Assembly: GCA_011365025.1 (NCBI GenBank)
Contig: RDOF01000003.1
Coordinates: 62,001 to 126,000, forward strand
Source: Candidatus Thorarchaeota archaeon
GTDB taxonomy: Archaea; Asgardarchaeota; Thorarchaeia; Thorarchaeales; Thorarchaeaceae
Length of the DNA stretch: 64,000 nt
Direction: 5' to 3'
Positions 52,084 to 60,126 of the stretch are shown piece by piece. Each line of letters begins with the position of its first letter. The stretch's first letter is position 1. The notes beneath the pieces were generated by a model. That model made no database searches. It saw nothing but the letters and a program-made list of their open reading frames with translations, and had not been told where the DNA came from. The position numbers were made by a program, and so were the translations under genes.

Positions 52084-52800
52084 ATGTCGCAGAGTCAAGA
52101 CAGTGATGAGCAACTGGGTCTTGTTATCCCAATCCTAGTACTGGGAATCATCTACTTGATTACAGGTGTTGGATGGCTGGTCATTCCTCTTATTGTATTG
52201 ATTTGTGTCCTTTTTGGTAATGTGAGAGAGGAGACCCAGATAAGGAAGCGAGAAGAAGAGATCGACTACTGGAGGGCACCAGAACCAGGTACTTATACCT
52301 CTGGATACGTGTCCGACCCGATTGAAGCTGATAGAAAACCCCTCTATGACCGAAAGAAACAGAAGCAGCAGGGAACTGACTTCGGGCTAGCGCTGCCCAT
52401 TCTTATCATCGCCGCAGTGTGGCTCTTTACAGGTGTTGTCTGGATGGCAATCCCTCTCACAGTCTTGCTAATGATTTGTCTATTCAGCTATTCTGGCAGG
52501 TCAAAAACCAGTTCGAGAGTTCATGCACAGTTGTATCAGGATGATGTCGAGTCGGTTCAGGATATTGCAGATAGAACCGGAATGCCTGAGGAAAAGGTGC
52601 GGCGGTATATAGTCGACCAGAAAAGAAGTGGTGAATCGGGTATTTGGTTCGACCCCTCCACAGGTACCAAGGTATCTTCTCCAGTCAAGGAACCCCCATC
52701 TGAGAAGGCTGGACGTGGATGTCCTTATTGTGGCTTCGCCCTCAAAGACGCAGATCGTTTCTGTCCATTCTGCGGCGCTCCAATAAAAACAGGCACTTGA
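52084..52800 (+). CDS. Membrane protein with duplicated hairpin, HTH-like segment and C-terminal zinc ribbon
   Basis: 238 residues. Two near-identical membrane units: LGLVIPILVLGIIYLITGVG with WLVIPLIVL (about 11-42) and FGLALPILIIAAVWLFTGVV with WMAIPLTVL (about 99-130). A helix-turn-helix-like segment follows (VQDIADRTGMPEEKVRRYIV, about 158-178), then a zinc ribbon at the C-terminus (CPYCGFALKD ... CPFCGAPIK). No family is recognised as a whole. It starts 54 bases after the SGNH-like gene with a GGGGAAGAAG SD, so the pair may form an operon. Confidence 0.78.
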   Translation: MSQSQDSDEQLGLVIPILVLGIIYLITGVGWLVIPLIVLICVLFGNVREETQIRKREEEIDYWRAPEPGTYTSGYVSDPIEADRKPLYDRKKQKQQGTDFGLALPILIIAAVWLFTGVVWMAIPLTVLLMICLFSYSGRSKTSSRVHAQLYQDDVESVQDIADRTGMPEEKVRRYIVDQKRSGESGIWFDPSTGTKVSSPVKEPPSEKAGRGCPYCGFALKDADRFCPFCGAPIKTGT

Positions 52801-52829
52801 ATAGGAGCTTCATTCCTACTCCCTCTGCA

Positions 52830-53606
52830 CTACCAAATGAATTCCGCTACGTGAGGAGCTTCAAGGAATTTCCACTGGCCTTCCACACCATTCACGAGGG
52901 CTCCTAGCTCAAAGTGCAGCATTGCGATTCCGCAATCAAGGCGCTTTGAAATTCCAATTCCAGGCGATCTCCCCTTGGTAGAAAGAATCACTTGTCGCTC
53001 CTTCACTGCAAATTCCCAGGGTTGACGGTTGGCGGCAGATGGAGCCAAACGAGCTGCTTCCAATGCCTGAGCGACCCATTCCGGAGGTGTTCGGTCTTCC
53101 ACATTGACAATGCTCTCAATGGGTTTTCTCTTACGTTTTCTCGCAAGCAGTCCTATCCTTCTGCTCTCTTCTTTGGCATATCCTATGGGTGTCACCCCTA
53201 TTACCTGTTCACAAACTCCCAATTCGACCTGCCCCTCGACAACTTCGGCCCTAAAGAAACCCCCAACCCAGCAGGTATTCATTCCTCTTGAAGTGGCATC
53301 CAGGATAATTCCCTCGCCCGTGTATCCACTGGCCTCCTGTACATGCGGCTCTTCCTTATCCGCGACAAAGGCAACATAGTGAGGGGCATCTATCACCTTG
53401 ATGAAGGATCTAATCAGTCCCCTAAAGACCTTCTCAGCGGGATTGCGAATCAGAACTGCCCTGACTCCTGGGAGCGGCCGATACGCATCGACCGTCATTT
53501 CGAATTCATCAAGGGTATCTATGGGAACAGCTCCTCCTGAGTACTTGCGCTGTGAGTACCTCTTGAAAATGGATGAGTACCAGTCCTCGACAGGGATTCT
53601 AAACAT
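52830..53606 (-). CDS. Nitroreductase family protein
   Basis: 258 residues. The start IPVEDWYSSIFKRYSQRKYSG has the FMN-binding R-x-S-x-R-x-Y pattern; EGIILDATSRGMNTCWVGGF is the central helix and glycine segment of the fold, and LEAARLAPSAANRQPWEF supplies the S-x-x-N-x-Q-P-W motif. The order of the motifs (the NRQPW element late) fits the circularly permuted TM1586-like nitroreductase group (PF14512). It would reduce a flavin-accessible substrate in the cytosol. The start overlaps the methyltransferase-like gene upstream by eight bases. Confidence 0.87.
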   Translation of the reverse strand: MFRIPVEDWYSSIFKRYSQRKYSGGAVPIDTLDEFEMTVDAYRPLPGVRAVLIRNPAEKVFRGLIRSFIKVIDAPHYVAFVADKEEPHVQEASGYTGEGIILDATSRGMNTCWVGGFFRAEVVEGQVELGVCEQVIGVTPIGYAKEESRRIGLLARKRKRKPIESIVNVEDRTPPEWVAQALEAARLAPSAANRQPWEFAVKERQVILSTKGRSPGIGISKRLDCGIAMLHFELGALVNGVEGQWKFLEAPHVAEFIW

Positions 53607-54246
53607 CTCTTCTCGCCTCTATGCTCGGTCTGCGAAGGAGCACTGGCACGAACATGGGCACGCTTTGCTTATAATCCTCATATTCTTGGCCAAATTCCTT
53701 GACCAATTCAATTTCCTCTTTTCTTGAAATTAGATAGTTTGCTAGAAGCACTACTGGGGAAGCCAGAAATGCATATCCTGCGGAGAGCATGATAACGATG
53801 CCGAAGTGCGACAATACGCCGCCTAAATACTGAGGATGACGCACAACTGAATATACTCCATCAGTGACTATCTTGCTGGTCCTATGCGTTTCTGCTGCTT
53901 TGAGACCTGTCTTGCGAACACCAGCAATCCCCAGCCAGGCGCCAGGCAAAAGAAAGAGTAGGGAGATTGTTAGATGAATGACTGGAATCGTCACTGTGGC
54001 AAAGCCATTGAGCGGGATTGCTATCACTACCTGCTCAAGAATCGGGATTGTAAACCTCTCTTGAGGCGCAAGCCAGATGCCTATCCAGAAGCCAAAGAAT
54101 CCCCATCCTGACAGCATCCCGAGAATCCCGCCTATCCTCTCTCCCATTTCATTTCCATACTTCCTCTCTAGTTTTTCGTGCTCTACTGAAAGAAAGTGAA
54201 CTGGAACGGCCACTACAAACCCAGTCAAGAAAATGAGAAACCACAT
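53599..54246 (-). CDS. Membrane methyltransferase of the ICMT/PEMT type
   Basis: 215 residues from ATG 54246 (MWFLIFLTGFVVA); the longer frame from 54321 adds 25 polar residues. Five or so helices. GVYSVVRHPQYLGGVLSHFG and KEEIELVKEFGQEYEDYKQSV are the S-adenosylmethionine-binding and C-terminal motifs (R-H-P-x-Y ... E-E-x-x-L/F...G-x-x-Y-x-x-Y) of isoprenylcysteine carboxyl and phospholipid methyltransferases. The target is probably a lipid or a prenylated or small hydrophobic molecule. Coupled to the nitroreductase gene. Confidence 0.86.
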   Translation of the reverse strand: MWFLIFLTGFVVAVPVHFLSVEHEKLERKYGNEMGERIGGILGMLSGWGFFGFWIGIWLAPQERFTIPILEQVVIAIPLNGFATVTIPVIHLTISLLFLLPGAWLGIAGVRKTGLKAAETHRTSKIVTDGVYSVVRHPQYLGGVLSHFGIVIMLSAGYAFLASPVVLLANYLISRKEEIELVKEFGQEYEDYKQSVPMFVPVLLRRPSIEARRDV

Positions 54247-54359
54247 TGTATTCACCCGATGTTTGATTCCTCTTCTTATTCTCGAATTTCCATTCTCTAC
54301 GCCATGTATAAATGGATGCATAGCATTACTACTAATGCCATTTAGTTCGAGGTGATAAA

Positions 54360-54725
54360 ATGTCTGCTAACGACGAAATGTTGGAAGAGCTAAGGGAAAT
54401 CCGGAAACTGCTAACGCCTCCAGAACCGAAGCCCCCTCCAGAGGGGTTCATTAACGAGTTTACGACATTTCTATCGAAATACAAGGTTCTCGGGCTGGCT
54501 GTAGCATTCATTCTCGGCATATACCTTGGTTTGCTTGTTCAGGCCTTGGTGGGTGACCTGATTATGCCGGTGGTGACAATATTCCTTCCTGACATCTCAT
54601 GGACTGAAATCGCTCTAGGGCCATTTCAAGTGGGCCATTTTGCAGGTGAGCTGCTAACTTTCGTGATAATTGCCTTTGTTGTCTTCTTGCTTGTCAAGTT
54701 TGCGGCAAGACTTGGCATTGAATAG
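54360..54725 (+). CDS. mscL: Large-conductance mechanosensitive channel MscL
   Basis: 121 residues. The pore helix LGLAVAFILGIYLGLLVQAL with VGDLIMPVV and the second helix FVIIAFVVFLLVKFAARLG fit MscL. Two differences from the textbook protein: the N-terminus has an extra 28-residue acidic/Pro stretch (MSANDEMLEELREIRKLL then PPEPKPPPEG), and the C-terminal cytoplasmic helix is absent. It relieves osmotic downshock at the membrane. Good GAGGTGATAAA SD. Divergent from the methyltransferase. Confidence 0.85.
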   Translation: MSANDEMLEELREIRKLLTPPEPKPPPEGFINEFTTFLSKYKVLGLAVAFILGIYLGLLVQALVGDLIMPVVTIFLPDISWTEIALGPFQVGHFAGELLTFVIIAFVVFLLVKFAARLGIE

Positions 54726-54740
54726 CCTGAGGCAAACTGA

Positions 54741-54793
54741 ACTCCCCTGAATCTCCAACCTGGGACAGGGGAGTCCTTCACTTTTTCTTTTGC
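54741..54793. terminator. Strong hairpin terminator after mscL
   Basis: ACTCCCCTG (54741-54749) and CAGGGGAGT (54766-54774) form a perfect 9-base stem, followed by CACTTTTTCTTTT. It separates the convergent mscL and giant surface protein genes. Confidence 0.75.
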
Positions 54794-57700
54794 CTACTCC
54801 TCCGAAGAAAACACACCAAGACGCTCCTCTCTATAGACGGCGACTATGCTCTCCTTCTCCAAGGCGTCCCAAATAATCTGATACGCTCTTGCTTCTTCTA
54901 TGCCGCAAAGAGCCATTCGAGATGCAAGCTTCTGAAGCTCAAATTCGCCTTCTTCTTCGACCTCATTGATGCGCTTTACGAGGCATTTTGGCCCTCGAGC
55001 AATTCCTTTTGCCTCAGTAATCTTGTGCATCTTCAGCAGTTTGCCATCCATGAGGTCATCAAAGAGCGCTTCAAACTGACTTGCCGTTCCCGGATCTAGT
55101 GCTCGAGCAGGAGGCTCTGTGTACATCCCATCGAAGACAAATCCCACGGCTTCTGCAAACTCAATCATTCTCAGTTCTTGAGCCTTAGATGGTGCAGTTA
55201 GACTAATGAAAGCACAGATTAGATTCTCTGTACTGATGGCACGTATGATGTCTGATATTGGAATTATTGATTCCGATTCTTGGTCAATCTCAAACTCCTT
55301 TCGAAATGTTGTAATGGCACTGATGAAGCCGCTCACGAGAGTTTCATCAAGTCCACCCTTTACGATGCGTGAGTAAATTGGAATTCCGGTGTGCTTATGA
55401 AGCACGATTACTCCGAGAAGACTCTGAACATCATCGAATCTTCGTTTTACTACCATAGCTTCAATGTTGCGTGCCCGGGCTCTCCTGAGGTATGCAGCCC
55501 TGCCAGAGTAGCCAACCACGCCCACCACGAGAAGTAGAATAAATGGGAAGTAGGTCTGGACCATTCTTGAAAGCGCAGCCACTTCGCTCACTTGGGGGCT
55601 CATTTGAACCTCGTAATAGTCCGTGCTAAGTGCAAAGTTCTCAAGACTGACGAAGATTCTGAGATGGGTGCTGCTAACAGCACTTGGCATTGTCAGTGTC
55701 CCCGAGTACAAGCCCGGCTGCCCAGCCACCTCCTCTAGTAGGTCAATGAGACGTGGCCCGGTTTCATCCACAAGCTGAATCTCCACGGCTGCTCCCGAAA
55801 CCGGTAGTCCGTTATCTGCCCGCACAAGCCTAAGGCTTACTGTAGTTGTTTGTCCCTCAATTCCGTCAATCCCCTGTATTTCAATAACTTGGACGATTAC
55901 TGGATCCACTATGAACGAGAGATAGGAATTTCTGGTCTGAAATCCCTCTTTGCTGAAGGCGAAGGTTATGTCGTAGTTTCCCACTGCCTCCGGAGTTAGG
56001 TTCACGCGATATACTCCTTGAGAGATCTCCTCATACGTAATCCACTGTGCTCCCGACCCTGAAGGAGTAACAGTTGCGCCACTAATTCCTGTCCCATTGA
56101 ACATGGTGTAGCTGAAATCGAATACATACAACCCCTCATACACCAGAGCCTCCAGCAATGTAAACTCATTGACAGAAGCCGTAATCGAATTTGCTCTTAG
56201 GGTGAACTGAGTGATGCTAGTTGCATGAGCTGTTTTATTTGCGGCTATGAAGAGGGTCCATGTGCCGACTGCGTGAGTTCTGATTGAAATATAATAGATA
56301 TCCCCTATTCGGTATTGACTAACAGTAATACCCTCATAGGGCGTCCAATCGACCGAGATCTGAGCACCAGTAACATTGGCACCTGTATCCGTTCTATAGT
56401 AGATGAGCGAGAGAACGTATTCATCTTCGAAAAGGACTGTATCTGATGAAATCCCTTCAAGAATGAGAAGGGCAGTTGGCGCCGGACTGACAATGAGCGT
56501 GAAGCCAACAGTTGCGTTCTGGTAGTTCACCAAATATGCTCTGAAGGCAATTAGAAAGGTACCAATCTCTGAGGGTTCAATAGTAATGTTGTAGAATCCG
56601 CTTCCCATTTCAATCACGCTATAGAAAATCAGACTTTCAGGAGGATTCAGGACATCAATCACAGCGCCTTCTAGACCGTTCGAATCCTCATCCTCAAACA
56701 GAAATTGCACTGTGTGTTGCTGATCCCCCGCAATCTCCGCCTCGTAATCATCAAGAGTTAGTACCGTGGGCGTTTCTCTCACTATGAAGCTGAATGTTAC
56801 AAACTGCGTGGAGTAGTCGGTCAAATTGGCCTTTATCAGAAGTGTGAAGATTTTGGCTGTGGTAGCATTGAGAACCAGTGAGTAGTATCCGTTTCCTTCG
56901 TAAGTAGTTGGTCCGATTTGCAGCCCTGTTGCTGGAATGATATTCACGACTTCAACGTCCGCTCCAGCAAGTCCGAATCCCGATGTATTAGTATAACTCA
57001 CAACAAGCCTATACGTATCTCCATAAAGCGTGAAATCTGCCGTTCCATTGACGCATACAAATTCTGACCCAAAACCGTTGACAACTAATGTGAAACCGAC
57101 AGTTGAGTTTAGGTGGTTCAGAAGGCTTGCTCTAAATAGAATCTGAAAGGTTCCTGCAGTCTGAGGCGTTACACCTATGTTGTAATAACCGCTTGTCATA
57201 TCCACAGGGGTTCCTATTGTGATTCCTGCAGAAAAATCAAGGATTGTGATTGTGGCTCCTTGAAGTCCTGTCGAGTCCTCGTCTTGGAAGAGGAGTTCGA
57301 TAACATAGTTCTCACCAATCGTTACCGTTGCTCCTGGTACCGTGGCTGTTAGAACTGTTGGGACTTGATTAACCACCAACGTAAATGTTGCATATCCAGT
57401 CACATGATTGGTGAGATTTGCCTTGACTAAAATGGTCCAGGTGCTTGCACTAGATGGTGTGAGTTCTATTGAATAGTATCCATTGCCCTCGTCTGTAAAG
57501 GCTCCATAGGCAAGCCCTGAAGACGGAGTTACCTGTGCTACTTCGACAGTGGCTGAGTCCAATCCGAAGCCTGTACTATTGGCATAATATACTACTAGCC
57601 TATAGCTACGCCCAAAACTCACGAAGCCAGCAGTTCCATTTGTTGCACTGAAACTTGTTTCAACCTCGCCAACTATTAGAGTGAAGGAATCGGTTCCGTT

Positions 57701-60070
57701 GTAGTGATAATCCTTTGAGCATGTGAACGTGACCGTATAGGTCCCTGACTCGGTAGCAACAATAAACGCCGAATAATCTCCGAGTCCATCATCCGTTGTG
57801 GTTTGCAAAGAAAGGCCGCCTTCAGGACCACTAAAGGTCATATAGATGCTGGCACCCTCAATCCCAGTACTGCTCTGAAGCTCATAATGCATATCTACTT
57901 CATAGACTTCGTACAATCCTATTTCAGGTGGAATGCCGCCAATTGATGTGAATTCAAAGTCAGTCCGGTGAGTGGAGATTACCGTAAACTGAAGCGAAAC
58001 ATCGTTGTAGTAGGGTTTGGATGCATTAACTGCCACAACAAACCTTCCATTGCCCACAATTGATGTGTCGAAATTGGCTTCCCACCAATTCCTTAGGAGG
58101 TTTGCTTCAAAGATGATTTGGGTAACTGACCAATTTGCCACGATTGTGGCGTCATCTTCCATCAAGAAATCACCATTATCTGCATCAGTGTACCTAAGGA
58201 AATTGGCTACGGTAAGACCTGAATCAGTTTCAATGGTTTCGTAATCAGTAGATACCAAATCTAATGAGGCACTATGATGCATTGCAAAGGATGTTGAACC
58301 ATATGCTATCTCTGTTCCATTGGTCCATGCCAAGTGAACGTTCCATTTGCCGGCAGTTGTGTTGAGGCCACCTAGGATTAGGTCTGATGAGTTGACTACC
58401 CCATTGATGCCACCTGAGATGCTCTCAATGAACCAAAGTGTGCCATTTGGCAAGACCCAGCTGAAGTTTGCCGGATTACTTAATTCAGGCGTGTTGAAGG
58501 CGGTGCCTATGCTTGCCTGAATGCGCGTAATGTTTCCAGTTGCAAATACGCCGGTATCACTCCAGCTTCCCAAACCATCATCCCACTTTTGGGTTGTAAT
58601 TGATTTCGCGTAATTCGGAGCCTCCAACCTGATTTCCCACCAACCCAAATTATCAAGAATGCTGTTTGGGATTTCAATGCTCCCCGGGGTTATTATGCAG
58701 GAGGATGTGACGTCATTCAAGAACGGATTTCTAATAGTCGCATTATTCCAGTCACTGGGGTATGTTACATGCAGTGACAGGTTCTGATACTGCCCGGCTG
58801 TTCCAATATACGTGTATAGTGATAGGTCTGCGCTTTGCCCAGGCGATACTGAATAAGCTACTCCTAGTTTCGTTGGGTCTGCAGCCCAGGAAGAATTCGT
58901 GTAGCGATGTGAAGCAAGATTGGTTCTGTAATCAAATGATATACTCATGTTCGAGGTTATCTCGACGGTTAGTGGATTCTGTGTCCAAAATGCAGGATTA
59001 GATATCGTGCCACTGCCACTTTCACCTGTTCCTGTTATTGGTGCTGATAGTTCGCCTGCATGAAATGTCATCTCCACTTGGTTGGCATTTAGGGGATTTA
59101 CGCTCACAACCGATATATCATCAATATGAACCTCGATTTTCTCAGCGTTCTCAACGCCATCCGGAATCCCGCTGCCATCGTCATCATAATCTAGGTCGGC
59201 ATCCACATCAACATTGCTAGTGAAATAAAGGCCTATTTGAAACTCGAAAGTACTGCCAGTTAGTATGTCAGGGTCGACGTAAATGTTGTTTCTTTGATAC
59301 CAGACGTTTCGAGCGTCCAGTGTTGTCATGTCCCATACCCATCCATTCCATCCCATAACATCTGACCCGAACCATGCAGCCAGATACACCGGCGACAGAA
59401 GATCATCTCCAAGTGGGTCCAAAGGGCCGCTAGCATAGAGAAACTTGAAGCTTAGATAGAATTCCTCTGCAAAGGGCAGATTGTCTACAGTCTGAGAAGC
59501 AACAACTTCGGAGCCAGCGAAATGAGTGTAGATATTTTGCCCTGTATTGGTTTCAGGGCCGATATTCGTTGTTACGACGAATTCTTCTGTGGAATTGTAT
59601 GTGACAGTCTGTATTTGCCTTTGCAGGGGATCTGTGTCATGGGTGTAGGCTGTCCACGGGTCTGATCCGTTGGTGAAGGTACCATTCTCAACGTATAACC
59701 TTTTAATATTCCAAACATCAATGCCCGTCGCACTCACTGCCCATCCATTCTGTTCGTCAATGGTTAGATTGCTCTCGGCTCTTGTGGCAGTATCAACCCT
59801 TGTTGATTTGTTATCGGAGAACAAGACCCCGTTCTGACGGATGAGTACTGGGTCCAAAGTTCCGGTGATAGGTCCCTGCGAAATCGAGAACTGGGTTCCA
59901 TCTCTGTTGCTGTCACCAATAGCTTCAGGGATTGGTCCTAGTATTCCATTTTGAGCATCCTGTACTGCTGATGGATTCAAAGACGGCCATCCGCTCTGAC
60001 CAAGCATTGCGATTTGACCTAAAATCAGGATGACAAGCAGTCCAGTGACTGGGAATTTCCAGGACCTCAT
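54794..60070 (-). CDS. Giant surface receptor-like protein: Ig-repeat ectodomain, one membrane helix, longin/roadblock-like and wHTH-like cytoplasmic tail
   Basis: 1758 residues from ATG 60070 (signal peptide GLLVILILGQIAMLGQS); an ATG at 60139 adds 23 residues. Residue numbers below count from 60139. The N-terminal 700 residues are beta-rich with a calcium-like DVDADLDYDDDGSGIPDG. About eight Ig-like repeats of 90-100 residues follow (720-1515), for example EGNGYYSLVLNATTAKIFT and GYYNIGVTPQTAGTFQILFRA. One membrane helix (FILLLVVGVVGYSGRAAYL, about 1530-1548) leads into a cytoplasmic region. There SLLGVIVLHKHTGIPIYSRI, LVSGFISAITTFRKEFEI and LICAFISL look like a longin/roadblock alpha-beta fold. 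The end (FELQKLASRMALCGIEEARA) looks like a winged helix. It could signal from outside to small GTPases or DNA; this is an inference. Confidence 0.8.
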   Translation of the reverse strand: MRSWKFPVTGLLVILILGQIAMLGQSGWPSLNPSAVQDAQNGILGPIPEAIGDSNRDGTQFSISQGPITGTLDPVLIRQNGVLFSDNKSTRVDTATRAESNLTIDEQNGWAVSATGIDVWNIKRLYVENGTFTNGSDPWTAYTHDTDPLQRQIQTVTYNSTEEFVVTTNIGPETNTGQNIYTHFAGSEVVASQTVDNLPFAEEFYLSFKFLYASGPLDPLGDDLLSPVYLAAWFGSDVMGWNGWVWDMTTLDARNVWYQRNNIYVDPDILTGSTFEFQIGLYFTSNVDVDADLDYDDDGSGIPDGVENAEKIEVHIDDISVVSVNPLNANQVEMTFHAGELSAPITGTGESGSGTISNPAFWTQNPLTVEITSNMSISFDYRTNLASHRYTNSSWAADPTKLGVAYSVSPGQSADLSLYTYIGTAGQYQNLSLHVTYPSDWNNATIRNPFLNDVTSSCIITPGSIEIPNSILDNLGWWEIRLEAPNYAKSITTQKWDDGLGSWSDTGVFATGNITRIQASIGTAFNTPELSNPANFSWVLPNGTLWFIESISGGINGVVNSSDLILGGLNTTAGKWNVHLAWTNGTEIAYGSTSFAMHHSASLDLVSTDYETIETDSGLTVANFLRYTDADNGDFLMEDDATIVANWSVTQIIFEANLLRNWWEANFDTSIVGNGRFVVAVNASKPYYNDVSLQFTVISTHRTDFEFTSIGGIPPEIGLYEVYEVDMHYELQSSTGIEGASIYMTFSGPEGGLSLQTTTDDGLGDYSAFIVATESGTYTVTFTCSKDYHYNGTDSFTLIVGEVETSFSATNGTAGFVSFGRSYRLVVYYANSTGFGLDSATVEVAQVTPSSGLAYGAFTDEGNGYYSIELTPSSASTWTILVKANLTNHVTGYATFTLVVNQVPTVLTATVPGATVTIGENYVIELLFQDEDSTGLQGATITILDFSAGITIGTPVDMTSGYYNIGVTPQTAGTFQILFRASLLNHLNSTVGFTLVVNGFGSEFVCVNGTADFTLYGDTYRLVVSYTNTSGFGLAGADVEVVNIIPATGLQIGPTTYEGNGYYSLVLNATTAKIFTLLIKANLTDYSTQFVTFSFIVRETPTVLTLDDYEAEIAGDQQHTVQFLFEDEDSNGLEGAVIDVLNPPESLIFYSVIEMGSGFYNITIEPSEIGTFLIAFRAYLVNYQNATVGFTLIVSPAPTALLILEGISSDTVLFEDEYVLSLIYYRTDTGANVTGAQISVDWTPYEGITVSQYRIGDIYYISIRTHAVGTWTLFIAANKTAHATSITQFTLRANSITASVNEFTLLEALVYEGLYVFDFSYTMFNGTGISGATVTPSGSGAQWITYEEISQGVYRVNLTPEAVGNYDITFAFSKEGFQTRNSYLSFIVDPVIVQVIEIQGIDGIEGQTTTVSLRLVRADNGLPVSGAAVEIQLVDETGPRLIDLLEEVAGQPGLYSGTLTMPSAVSSTHLRIFVSLENFALSTDYYEVQMSPQVSEVAALSRMVQTYFPFILLLVVGVVGYSGRAAYLRRARARNIEAMVVKRRFDDVQSLLGVIVLHKHTGIPIYSRIVKGGLDETLVSGFISAITTFRKEFEIDQESESIIPISDIIRAISTENLICAFISLTAPSKAQELRMIEFAEAVGFVFDGMYTEPPARALDPGTASQFEALFDDLMDGKLLKMHKITEAKGIARGPKCLVKRINEVEEEGEFELQKLASRMALCGIEEARAYQIIWDALEKESIVAVYREERLGVFSSEE

Positions 60071-60126
60071 AGCAATCGACCCGTAGTTTGTCGTCCTCTT
60101 GACACAGGTTCCTGGATGGAATCCCC

